From: Mariannaea sp. PMI_226
Lineage: Eukaryota > Ascomycota > Sordariomycetes > Hypocreales > Nectriaceae
Direction of reading: 5' to 3'
DNA length: 64,000 bases
NCBI GenBank assembly: GCA_024336345.1
Contig: JANFOG010000020.1
Span: 310,001-374,000 of the forward strand
The notes under the pieces are model-generated. The model did not search any database. It saw only the letters and a list, made by a program, of their open reading frames with translations, and was not told the origin of the DNA. The translations under genes were made by a program, and so were the position numbers. The first letter of the stretch is position 1, and each line of letters starts with the position of its first letter. This document shows, piece after piece, positions 51,895 to 62,723 of this stretch.

Positions 51895-53815
51895 ATATTC
51901 ACATCTTCACGATTATACACTGTTCAGCCCTATTGCTCATAGAGTGCAACGCTTGCTGTTCGTTGCTATCCTTTTCTGCACTTTCCCAGATCTCTTTCAT
52001 GCCCCTCCTCTTATTTGCCAGTGGGTTGCTACCCATTTCTCTCGCAGCTTGGGTTTCAATATGTTTGTCTTCTAAATTACACCAATCTAGATATGCCATC
52101 ATTTCCTCCTTCGTCCACTCTCGGGACCCTGTTCCAGTCACACAATGCTTTGACATCTGCTTAAAATCCAGGCACCATTCGTAGCTCTTTTTGTCGTACC
52201 TTTGCGGAAGCCCCTTCGCCTTGCGATACTGCTGATTGGTTTTGATACTGCCGCGGGGCTGCAGGGCGTACCATGCGCTTCTTGCGGCGATATATCTCGA
52301 ATAAATGGCTTCCGGAGAATCATAACGAGGTGGCAACTGGACTAAAGGATCACAGACAACAGACACCTCTTTAGTCTGAAGTGCTTCGTTGGTAGCGCTT
52401 GGTAAGATCAGAGCTGGGGCGTCCAGCATGGCGGGGGACTGAGGAACAACATCTGTGGACAACAGAGGAGGAGGATGGCCAAGTGCGGTGAATTCAGCGT
52501 TTTCCCTGCGCTGACAGGCTTCCGCAGCAGCTTCCAGGACTGCGTTTGGAGAAGGTGCATGATCCGGTCCTAAGGGTATCTCCGGTTGATCAGTTGAAAC
52601 AGAAACAGAAACTGGCCCCAAGATTGTGCCCGACTGTAGGATTGGATCTGAAGTGTGTGCTGCATGCCTTCGCATTTCTTGGAATCTCAGCGGGCAATTT
52701 TTGGATGTCATTGTATGGCCAACTGTGTGACATCTGCTGCAAGTACTGGGAGCTCTCCTGCTATGCTCGACCATCTCAAATCCAGAGGGCCCGCGTTTGG
52801 TGGCTGTCTTCAGCTGATTGCGCTGTACGTCAAGTTAGTCTCTGGCTCGTGTCGGCTCCAGCACGGGTCGTGGTTGCACTATATCTCGCTTCAAATGCCA
52901 GTGGGGATGGAAATCTTCGAGCAAAAGGGCTCGCCTTTCCTCCTCGAGCTTCTTTAAGGTATGCATACATGGGAGCCCATGTGAATTTGTGAAAGTGTGA
53001 CTGCAGCGAGCCTTGTGTGGTCTTTGAAGTAGCTGCCGTTGCTCTTGCACCTTGCGTAGAGCTTGGTGTGAAACCCAGCCGCGCACCGCCTCAAACAACA
53101 CGCCGGAAACTTCTAGAGGCGTCCGCAGTTGCTGGGTGGCCCGCATGTGCTTAAGTTCCTTCAGTTGGTTCGTAATAGCGTGTTTCATGGCTTGTCAAAC
53201 GTCAAAAAGGTCTAATGTTGAAGTCTTGATATGTGACTTGATTAGTGAATGGATGCCTTCAGCCCTAGAACATGAACATTAGTAGTCTGTTTCCCGCGCC
53301 AAATACCGCACAGCTACCTGCCTCGAGGTCGCTACGTTGCCGAAGTGCAAATGCTCGTCCACCCACGCTTTGACGATCTTCTCTTTATACGGCTCAAGCG
53401 AATACATCTTGATATAACCCACAGACTCGAGGTGTTTATTGCCATACTTGAGCTCAAACTCAGCCAGCCGATCTTCGAATGTCTTTTCATCCGGGGAGGC
53501 AACAATCAAGTGCCAGAACGCATAGAACTCATCCCACACTTTGCTTTCGGCCTGATCTATTGCCCGATCGTCCTTAGAGGCGAAGAACGGTCGGCAGTGC
53601 TGAAGGATTGCCTTATTGACATGCCAGAGGCAAAGCAGCGCTTTGGATGAAGAAAAACAGGCTGCAGCGGCATTCATGGCCGCAAGGCATCTGTCGGTCA
53701 GAATGACCGAGGGAAGCTCACGTTAGTAGAGCGGTCTAAGGTGTTCTAGTGCCCAAGAGTAATCCTCTTCTGATTCACCCGAAAGAAACGCAAACGCTAT
53801 GCAAAAGGAATCATA
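51895..53815 (-). pseudogene. Second, divergent MULE transposase, decayed
   Basis: The same domain order as the intact transposase: a piece of the catalytic domain with ILTDRC near 53690, KIVKAWVDEHLHFGNVATSR, a SWIM-like CSHTFTNSHGLPCMHT, the knuckle CSRCHTVGHTMTSKNC, and the tail RYDSPEAIYSRYIAARSAWY and WTKEEMMAYLDW. It is clearly a different family member. At least three in-frame stops (about 53727, 53185 and 52833) break it, each explainable as Gln or Trp codon transitions. The N-terminal third is missing at about 53815, where unrelated sequence begins. An intron-like 54-bp insert at 53265-53318 is absent from the intact copy. Confidence 0.88.
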
Positions 53816-54973
53816 TCGAGATATGGGGGCTAGGGTTCATGCGTGAGTTCAGAGTACAAAACTTATTCGGAGCAGAATAAAAATGATACATATAATAGAA
53901 CTAGAAAAATATAATAAAATGAACGTAGTTTTATAATTTTGTCTATCCTGTGGAATAAGTTATCATGGTTTGGAATATTTGATGGATTGAAGTTTGACAA
54001 GTTGCTTGCTGACATAAGGAAAGTCTTGGCTCACGATTAATTCAATCGGGTATAGCGTAGAGAGAGAATCTTAGCTAAGCAGCTTTTTTCGAGCCTGAGC
54101 CTAGATTATCGGCCGAAATGGACGACAAGTTGAATGCAGTGAACGGCCGCGTGGGGCATGGCACTGCAAAGCTTCAAACCCGCTACCTGCTTATCACAAC
54201 TGGAATGAAGGAACAGTTTGGGGATAAAAATACTATATTTGGCTATATGGATACTCTACGCTCCTTTTTAAACAATAATAAGCTAATGCACCTCTTTGAG
54301 TCACGACTGTAGCACCTGAAGCAAAGAGTATCTACACAACTAATTTACCAGTATATGTTCCCTAGCGCTCCCCAAGCCTCCTGCCCGTTGAATGGGCAAT
54401 GGGGCTTTCCTTGTGGTCGGGCCCCGCCTGTCAATATAACGTCGTTGCTACCCTATAGTAGGTCAAAATTTTACCATCGGGTCGCAATTCCAATGACAGA
54501 ATAATAGACTTCCAAGATTATCTTGCGCGGAGAATGTTTCCGTTACACTATAAAGGTCCTAGAAGTTATAGAAATTTGCCCTATAATCTATAGTGATAGT
54601 GTTTTCTGATGAGTGGCTCGGTTGATTGGGTGTATTATAACACAAGCGATGATGGGTTGCTCAGCTTACACTTTCCTGCTCAAGCAAGGAGAGGCCTTTG
54701 GACATTATACTCAGGTTAGCGCAATACATTTCCAAGTCCTTGCCCATTAAAAAGATAGCTAAAGGAAAGGGGAAATAAAATCTCCATTGAACGACTCTAA
54801 ACGCAAATGCACAAAGGTAAAGTATCCTGATAGGAAGCTGTTTTTTTTTTTTTTGCTTTTTTAGCAATTATATAATCTTTGATCTCTAAGTCTGGTCGGG
54901 GTACACGTTCCGCGTCTCTTATTTATGATAAACCCCTTTTTGGTGCTATTATAGGTAGAGATCAAGCGAGACA
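53816..54973. other. Intergenic DNA
   Basis: AT-rich from 53870 to 53960. A 64-codon frame at 54118-54312 begins with ATG (MDDKLNAVNG) but has no known motif, so it is not called a gene. A T14 tract lies at 54841. Confidence 0.45.
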
Positions 54974-57474
54974 ATGTCTGCATCAGCCCCGAGACGTCGC
55001 GGTCGACCCAGAAATGCGGCGTCCGAAGAGGAGCGAGGGGCACGGGAACGTGCTTTGCAGCGTGCATGATCACGACGATACTACCAACGACAACACCAGC
55101 AAGCCGTCACCCCTAATCGCGCGCCGACCGACTCCCAAGAAGCGAGATTCGTACATCATTACCATCATCAACCTCATCCGCCCGCTGTACCGTCGACGAC
55201 AGATCCGGTTGTTGGCCTCCACCCAGAGCTTTATCTCCAGCTCCCCACGCCGTTCGAGGACCCACTAACGGCCGAGCCCACCTACAACAATGACGACGAC
55301 GAACAGCCGAACGAGGCCGAAGCGGGCTCATTCGGAGCACCGTGCAACCCACCACCAGTAGGGGATACCGGGCTACATGATATGCCGGCCCAGTATCACC
55401 CGGCTGAAGAAGAACGGGGTCAGCATGGCCAGGAGATACAGGACCTCCTGCAATCAGTTGAGAAAAGCCTTCGCATCTCCGTATCACCAGTCCAAGGTAC
55501 CTATCGATTACTGTATCCAGATTCGCTCAATGTGGTATCCTGAATCGCAGTTATGGCCCACTTAGCTAATTTCAAACTACAGTTGATCATAACAACGACG
55601 ACGACGACGACGAGGCCAACGGCGATGGTGATAAACGCGATAATGATCGCGAACTTATCACCCAAGAAAACCCGCCCATTCTTGAAAACTCGACCGCTAC
55701 ACTCGAGAAGTTTCTTGCGCAAGAATGGGCAACGCATCCGAGCTGCTCAAGCCAAGAACATAAAACAGACCATAATGGCCTGGCCAACACTGGCCACCAT
55801 CACTCCTGTAATTCCCTGGAAGATGTCATCGTTCGGCTAGATGGATTAATTGATGATGACCACGGGCATCATCCGCTTCCATATGTCACCGATCCTTCCT
55901 CTGATCTTCTTAGTCACACCTCTCAACTCGAGACTCTCTACGGCAGCGACCCTCCCTCCGATGTAGAGCAGCCTACGCGCCCGCACTACCGCGATTTCCG
56001 AGTAGCTTGCCAAATCGCTCTTGAAGGGTCCTTGAGTGATGGCGAGCCACCGAGTCTCTGCCTCCCAACCCGACATCGTCTTGCCCAGCCATTTACAGAT
56101 GATTTCATTCAGAAGATCTACGACATCGATAGCATTTGCAGTTTTCCCTCCTCCCTAGCTGTCGCCAAGTTAGGTATCCAATGGTACCCGCAACCGTATG
56201 CCATCTTTAACCACACTGATGATGTACATATCAGCATCGAAATTCCAAGCAAAAGCATTCATCAAACAAACTCTCAATCGCAGGGAACTACCCAACAACG
56301 GCGCCCATTACACCATGTCCCCAACTATTGTTTGGGGCGAGTTCAGGGTTTGGTCGATACATTCATCTGGGTATTCTTCCCAGCCTTGTGCGGTCGCCGC
56401 ACACATGACAACCCGTACATGCAGACCTCTCTCCCCAAGAAACAATACGCGCTTTGGTATGACCAGATCCTACTGCCGGCGATCATTGCCGCAGTTCAAG
56501 ACCCAAACATACTTCAGTACATACCAAAAAGTCGCCGAGTCGCTCAATCTAACTCACGCGCCCGGCAAGAAAGCATCTCGACCGAGCGCGTTAAGGAGGA
56601 GAATACGAATGCTGATGTACTTGGCCAAGGCAGCAGGAGCAAAGCGCTCTCCTATATCCTCCAACACAGACATCTAAGTGCTATATGGCAAGGGATTCAA
56701 TCACGCGCAGCGACGTTCCCACAGTTCGCAGGCATAAGACTCTATATGGGGGCTAAGAACTTGAAGCTTGCCAATATGCATGCCGATATCACCCAGACTA
56801 TCCATGACTGGCGCATTCAATGGAACGCCGCGGTCGATGAGAGCTTACTTGACCCTAGGAGTACCTACGTCGATGTTGGTCGTCAGTATACTCCAAAAGC
56901 TGGATCCGTCGCCGAAGCCAATGTGCTCCTGTGGCGTCGGTGTTGTTTGAAGCGGCTTTGGCGACAGCGACAGTTGTGGAGCCGACGTTATAATAATGTG
57001 ATTGAGCAAAACTCATCCAACCCTTCAGATACACTCAAGCCGGGTGTGGCTCCCCTCCATCGAGCCGAGTATCCGTGGGTCACAATGCGCGACGCGATTG
57101 ACATGACCATCACACCCACACATGAGAGCCGTGAGGTCCTCGAGGGTCTCCTGTACAGCCAGTTTTACAATCTCATAAAGATTCCGTTTGATTCCGCTAA
57201 GCAATGTCCCTTTCAGAATCCTCAGTTCGAGAAGATGGGACTAGATCCTTCATACCTGGCTGATTGTAAAGGTTCTACTCGTGGGAGTCACGCCAATCAA
57301 GCTTCTCTCAAACTCGCATACCGCCTAAGCAAGCTCCGTGTTCGAGCCGGCTTAGTCCCGAGCGGTGAAGATACCATTCCCATACCGTTCACCTATGGGA
57401 TTCGAGCCGAAGATCGCCTATCCTGGGCGCTTCTTCAGCGTATCCTCCCTCACTTGCCCTCTTCTCCGATCTAG
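54974..57474 (+). CDS. AT-hook multi-domain protein of unknown function, premature stop
   Basis: Two exons, 54974-55496 and 55583-57474, intron of 86 bp (GTACCT...CTACAG); joined frame 804 residues in length. Near the N terminus is an AT-hook (RRRGRPRNA, about residues 8-16). An acidic His-rich region with an Asp run (GACGAC triplets) follows, then TATLEKFLAQEW and a long conserved C-terminal part with PNYCLGRVQGLVDTFIWVF, LPKKQYALWYDQILLPAI and CKGSTRGSHANQASLKLAYR. One in-frame TGA at 55067-55069 (codon 32) replaces what was probably CGA, so the gene may be inactive or begin further down. I recognise the family only as a repeated fungal gene; its function is unknown. It may end with a lost 3' exon. 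Confidence 0.65.
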
Positions 57475-57747
57475 TTTCTAACCCCGGAGAGTCTTGGCCT
57501 CGAGCCCGCGTAAAAAAGATTCAATCCGGTGAGTTCCGACTGAATCCCGATGACCCTTCATTTTCATTTTCGCTATTCTACTGGCGAAATCCTCCAAGGC
57601 ACTGATTTGCAGCCATCGAATACTCCGCTAGGACCATCACCAACGAGCTAATTCCAAAACTTTGCCCTGACCTGCTCGTCCTTAGCATCGATCTCAGAGT
57701 CTGCTGCTCCATCACTCTCTAGCGGCGGCTTCAACCACCTCGTACCA
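57475..57747. other. Convergent spacer
   Basis: Between the AT-hook gene and the RGS gene. The plus-strand frame GVLGLEPA-like text could be a further exon of the AT-hook gene, but no splice model could be proven. Confidence 0.35.
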
Positions 57748-58632
57748 CTAACTCCGCGGACAGTATGGTCGAACAACTCTCCCAGGGGCCGCAGTAGATG
57801 GCTGTGAGTTGATGCGGGGGGCGCTTCCTATGAAGCGGCGGCGTTCACAAAGAGTGGCCTCACCATCTTCTCTCGAACCGGAAGTCCGCGACCCAGAGTC
57901 CTCGTAGCCCCGTTCTGACACGGGTGTTGGGATTTTCCGTTGAAGTCTGCCGAAAATTCCCTTCCAGCCACCACCACTGTCTCCAGGTTCATCCAGCGAC
58001 ACATAAGGCTTCAGGAAGCCAGGTAGGATCGAGTCCTCCATGAGCTCAAGGACGATCTTGACGGCATCATCCAATTCCGAAGGATGTGGAGGAAGTGCAG
58101 AAGAAGGTAATCCAAGAAGTCGAGCCCTAACTTCAGAGGGAAGGTTGATCTCGCGATGTCCGCTAGGGAGGATGTAAGTGCCGAGAAGATCTTCCCATAG
58201 GTCCTGCAGGTAATCGTAATGGCGTATTAAATATGCCCAAGGGATTTCTTTATCCTCGACTATCTCTGCGTAATAAGCTTGATATCTCGATGCGTCTTGG
58301 ATGAATTGAAGGGTTTCTAGGCAATGATTTTTTGAAAGATAGGCTGTAAAATCATCAAATCCCCCTGCGTCTGAATTGAAATTAGAGATCACTTCAAGTA
58401 ATGATTGCATTATAAATGTGTCTTCGGTATGGAAGGACAGCTTGTAATCTAACCCTGTCGCAACGTAGGCCTTTCCCTTCTTATAGGATGAATACCCTCT
58501 TCTCCCGCCCACATGCTCGGGATGGCTCAGGCTCCTCTTTATTGGAGGACTGTGTCTTGATTTTCGGGTAGAAAACTCCAGCCCATTTGTTTGGACGCTT
58601 GTCGACGCTCCCACACTCAGGCCCCAGTTCAT
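57748..58632 (-). CDS. RGS-domain protein (copy 1)
   Basis: 294 residues in one exon starting MNWGLSVGAS. The RGS domain is at about residues 91-215: FDDFTAYLSKNHCLETLQFI, DASRYQAYYAEI, WEDLLGTYILPSGHREINLP, and HPSELDDAVKIVLELMEDSI. RGS proteins speed GTP hydrolysis by G-protein alpha subunits and dampen signalling in growth, conidiation and stress; this one resembles the short RgsA type. The C terminus is Ser/Arg-rich without a membrane segment. The N-terminal 60 residues are basic and disordered. A second RGS gene is at 61370. Upstream in-frame stop codons support the start. Confidence 0.87.
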   Translation of the reverse strand: MNWGLSVGASTSVQTNGLEFSTRKSRHSPPIKRSLSHPEHVGGRRGYSSYKKGKAYVATGLDYKLSFHTEDTFIMQSLLEVISNFNSDAGGFDDFTAYLSKNHCLETLQFIQDASRYQAYYAEIVEDKEIPWAYLIRHYDYLQDLWEDLLGTYILPSGHREINLPSEVRARLLGLPSSALPPHPSELDDAVKIVLELMEDSILPGFLKPYVSLDEPGDSGGGWKGIFGRLQRKIPTPVSERGYEDSGSRTSGSREDGEATLCERRRFIGSAPRINSQPSTAAPGRVVRPYCPRS

Positions 58633-59335
58633 AAACTCTCAAGGGATTGTCTCCACTGGACCCGCTCTTCGGAGATGATCTTTTTAAGCTGTCGAGAGAT
58701 CTCCATGGTCAATGCCCTTGTTTGCACCGGAAGCCAAGGTATCGATAGGAAAATACATCGATAACCAACCAAAGCTTGAGCGTATGTCACCGCCACCATC
58801 ACCACTCCCACCACCTACCTTAACGCCCAGTTAGCGGCCGCTCCAGCTCCAGAGATCTCAGGCCTGGATGCGTTACATGAAAAAGGCTTGTCCAGCTAGG
58901 AGCCACTTCATTACTCAGAGCGTGGGGAGTTCCGCATCAAGCCGAGACCGGAGATGCGCCGCTCTGTCACTTGATGACCGGAGCTTGACGTGATGGTGAA
59001 CATGGCTTGCACTGGATATATGAAGGAAACCTAAAGTTCATTTTTAACCCGCACATGTCAAACTCCGCATCAGACCATGCCTCTCCCTACCGGGTGGTGG
59101 CAAAGCAAAAATACCCTTCTTCCCATCTCCGGGGGGCGCGTTTTTCCGACAGGTGTTATCTACAACTAGCAAGGCGTTGAAAGCCTAAAAACAAGCCACC
59201 ACGAGTGCTTGTATCGACCAACCCTACAAGAGGCCGTCAGGCTGTTCCTCCATGTCCGGGAGCTATTATCACATAAAAATATGGTTGAGTACCGAGGATG
59301 TAATTCCAATAGCGCTTCTGGCGGTCAGCGTCGGG
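58633..59335. other. Spacer between RGS copy 1 and RING gene
   Basis: A minus-strand frame directly upstream of the RGS start ends with a TGA before it and is not joined. No other feature seen. Confidence 0.4.
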
Positions 59336-59338
59336 GCA

Positions 59339-60122
59339 TCAGTTGCAACGTACATGGTCGGGTCGTGTCGTGATTGCAATCTGCGTGGCAGTGATGAGCG
59401 TAAAGATGAAATCATCAAAATACACGTCAGCCACAACCGGATCCATTCCATGAGGAAGTATCGTTGGAGCTTCGAGCACCTGGGTGGGACTGCCTCTGGC
59501 GGCTGTGCATGGCATGTAGCAGAATTTGCAAAGTGGACAATTGTCGTGCTGTTTCAAGAACCACTCCGTGATGCAATTCGAATGGAAAATGTGACCGCAC
59601 GGTAAGTGACGGACTATATCCCATTCCCGCAACGGTTGTAAACAAATGGCGCTACCAATCGAATCCTGACGTCAGCGAGTCTTTTTTTCCTTTTTTTTTT
59701 CTTATTATCTTTTAGAAGCCCTACCAAGGAGAAGTGCGCTGGACTGGTCAGCATCCCATTTCTTGTATATCCGGGCTGGAATTGCTTGGTCTAAGTTTTC
59801 AATTTTCAATTGAAAAAGGATGTCTACCAGGCTGTGGATCATCCCGATCAACGTCCCCCCGGTCATGTTCCAGTCGCTGCACGACAAACCTATTATCTCT
59901 GTTAACTGTCGAGTGAGAAATACGCCTGGGGAGCCCATTGGGCATGCGAGGAGAAACAGACCAAGAAAGGAAGACCATTAGGGCTATAACGGACAAAGCG
60001 CTAAACAAGATGAGCAGCGAAAGACACTCCAGCTCTTCAGGTGAGATGTCTTCGCTCAAAGCAATGGTGTTGGTTCTCATGTTCACAGTCCAAGGGGTCT
60101 CCCAGTCGTATTGGATAGGCAT
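59339..60122 (-). CDS. Membrane RING-H2 ubiquitin-ligase-like protein, splicing unresolved
   Basis: The last exon has AICLQPL, HLPCGHIFHSNCITEW and DNCPLCKFC, a RING-H2 order. The first exon starts at 60122 (MPIQYDWETP) and has one transmembrane helix, SLLILFSALSVIALMVFLSW, then a basic stretch. A middle exon, with IPARIYKKWDADQSSALLL near 59740, looks real. I could not join the three in frame: the acceptor TGGTAG at 59653 would supply the first zinc Cys only if the previous exon ended in TG in the right phase, and it does not. Without splicing, Ser (AGC) stands in place of the first Cys. It may be a damaged gene or have a non-standard splice site. Confidence 0.6.
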
Positions 60123-61369
60123 TGTTGTTTTGGGATTTCTGTTATAGAGCGCAGGAAGTGATGGAGAATTCTGCAGGGGTTCCCTTATGTTTTGGGAACA
60201 TTAAACAGATACGTCTCAATATGGCGGTGACAGATGGATGGTTCTCAGTTCCTCAGCAGGCAAACCGTTATGTCTAAGCCAATGACGACTCTGGACCTGA
60301 CATGCCAATGACGCTGAGTCGACGTCTACCTCGCCAACATATGCCGTTATTATGCACTCACTCTTCCATGACCCCATCCAGGTTGGAGTTCTGCTCTGTC
60401 TTCGCCCCCCGAAGTAACTATTGAATCAAATGTTACAAAACGCAATTGTAACCTTTCGTGGTTCGCCATATGAACAGCTCCTCTACTGCACTAAAGTCCT
60501 TCAAGCACCATCTTCTGGCCGGTAAACTTTGGGAGTTTGCTAATCTCAGCAGGTTAAATTATCCTATCGTCTTATCTGAACCTGATTCCTTGCACCGGCA
60601 GGGTTTCAAGTCCATTTCCACATGAAGCTATTGCAAGCCGCAAATTGTCAACGGAACCTTCAAATACAATCGTTTCCAGTGATTCATGTATTAACTGAAG
60701 ATGTGTGCACCAAGGCAAGTCAACTGGATCAGCCTCAGTCTTCGCCGCAGAACACCAATACTTGCTCAGATAATAATGTATGCACCTCATTAGGGTCAAT
60801 TCTGATAAGTGTGGCGGCCGAGACAGGCCGACAGGCCGACAGGCATGCAGGTGGACGGCTCCCCGGAGCTCTTACTCCGGCTTCCTCACTACATGCGCCA
60901 CGTTTTAATACACAGTGCTCTAACCGCGCCTGCTGGGTGGTCCAAAAGCAATCTGGCTTATAGGTACTGCATGCGATTTTGGGATAGCTTTTAAAGTAGC
61001 TTCTTGGCCCATGCCGCAAAAATATTGTACAAGTCGTGATCGGCGCTTCTCGGCGAATGGAATTGAGGTTACCCACGGCACAGTTACCCGTTTGAAGCCC
61101 TTGACGACATAAAAGATGACAGACGGAGTCTCGCGCAACATGGCTTGTTGACCTATTCCAACATTCTGATGGTTCGAGGCCAAAGAGCAGTAAGCCCCTT
61201 TCTAACGACCACTTGCCTCCACTTGCCTCCCCTCTGGCTCAAAATACAAGCTACTTTTCCTAGTGAGATTTTTGTCCAACTTCGCCCCAAGCCATGTTCA
61301 TATGCTTCTGCCGTCTGATTCATGGTCAACTGCACATCCTGCCTACCTCGCAACGCCTGATTAACGCCT
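60123..61369. other. Intergenic DNA with GGCCGACA repeat
   Basis: GGCCGACAGGCCGACAGGC at 60826-60844 is a short tandem repeat. No gene supported. Confidence 0.45.
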
Positions 61370-62017
61370 ATGGATGCCCAGCTGCCGACGCTCGATGATA
61401 TTCTTTTGAATAACGCCTCGCCACCATGGACTTTGCGGGCTTTCGCGGCTCACCTGAACCGACACCGCTGCCTTGAGGTTCTTCAGTTCGTTTTCGACGC
61501 TGATCGTTATGCTACATGCTATGAAGCGTTGGCAACCAACAACAGTATGTCATCCAACAACAGTAGCGCAGCCGATGTGGTATGGCGGAAGCTGATGCAA
61601 CTGTACATCCACCCCTCGGGCGAGCGACAACTCAACATACCTGAACGGGAGCGGGAGCATCTACTGTGTCTCCCATCTATTCCTCCGCCTCATCCTTCTG
61701 AACTTCGTGAGGCTTGTCGATGCTCATACGACCTGCTAAATGACTCATTGGCCGCTCTATTCCATGCCAGGGAGCCGACGAACCACCTACCGCAATCGGA
61801 CCCAATACCACGATCACCCAGCTGTAAAAGTCGCGTCTGGTTGAGGCCATCGGCGCGCTCATCACGTGCCTCAGAGCTAGACTCTCAAGCGACAAACGAG
61901 GACGGAAATTTGTGTTCTTGTCTTCCGGCAGTTCCACCTGCAAGACGGCTTCGTTGTGTATTTGTAACAAATTTTAAGAAGGTAGCTGGTATTTTAAGTT
62001 GTACCCACGCAACATGA
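61370..62017 (+). CDS. RGS-domain protein (copy 2)
   Basis: 215 residues starting MDAQLPTLDDILLNNASPPW. The RGS domain is at about 8-130: LRAFAAHLNRHRCLEVLQFV, DADRYATCYEAL, KLMQLYIHPSGERQLNIP, and HPSELREACRCSYDLLNDSL. It aligns block by block with copy 1 at 57748 and keeps the same order, so the two are paralogues about 3.6 kb apart on opposite strands. A Ser/Asn repeat (SNNSMSSNNSS) is inserted in the domain. The last 60 residues are basic and may be out of the true frame; an intron before 61960 is possible. Likely a regulator of a G-alpha subunit. Confidence 0.8.
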   Translation: MDAQLPTLDDILLNNASPPWTLRAFAAHLNRHRCLEVLQFVFDADRYATCYEALATNNSMSSNNSSAADVVWRKLMQLYIHPSGERQLNIPEREREHLLCLPSIPPPHPSELREACRCSYDLLNDSLAALFHAREPTNHLPQSDPIPRSPSCKSRVWLRPSARSSRASELDSQATNEDGNLCSCLPAVPPARRLRCVFVTNFKKVAGILSCTHAT

Positions 62018-62723
62018 CATGCTACTGTCTCGCCGCTATCAAAGAGCTCGGATTCAAGACGTCTCAACTTTCAGATACCTGGTCGGTATCGTTATTATTA
62101 TGCGGTTTCCCGTTGTTGCGCGCTGCTGGTATAATTATAGTTGTCTTATCATTTCTTTTTGGGAGCTCCGTGAGGATGCCTTGGTGCACGATTCGATCTC
62201 TCCGCGAGAAACTTGCAAGACAGAACTCTCCCCTTTGAGACTGGCCTATACAAAAATTGCAGATTGAGATGAAATCTCAGATTCGAGCGTCCTTACTATT
62301 TAGTTGCTTGAACTCAGCAGACCGTTGGGTATCGCAGTGCGGCGAGAGCTGAAACTCACATCTGGGTCAGCACTTCTTCCTTCCGCACTGGTTGGAATAA
62401 TTTTTATGTTTGGCCCAGAGAGAGAAAAGCGAAACTTGCGACAAGAGGTCATGTTGTCCCTCGCGGGGTCCAGCCTGCCGCAAGGTCTGGCCTGCCACAA
62501 AATCTAGCCTTGACCCAGGAGATGTACCTTACTGTTTAACATGACAGTCTTTACTTGGACGCACCCAATCTCTTTTCGGACGCACCCCCCCCTACATTCA
62601 GCCACAGCAGTCTCCGATAATGCCCCGGTGAAATTTGCTGCAAAGCAGTGTCTCCAGTATTTCCACCGTATCAAGGCCTACTCACAGTGCCTGAGTAGTA
62701 TTTTGCTACTTAATCCGGTGCAA
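62018..62723. other. Intergenic DNA
   Basis: Short frames without motifs. A C run at 62585. No gene called. Confidence 0.45.

Noticed and set aside
58629..58814. Upstream exon for RGS copy 1
   Set aside because: The frame ends in a TGA before the ATG and no splice pair joins it in phase.
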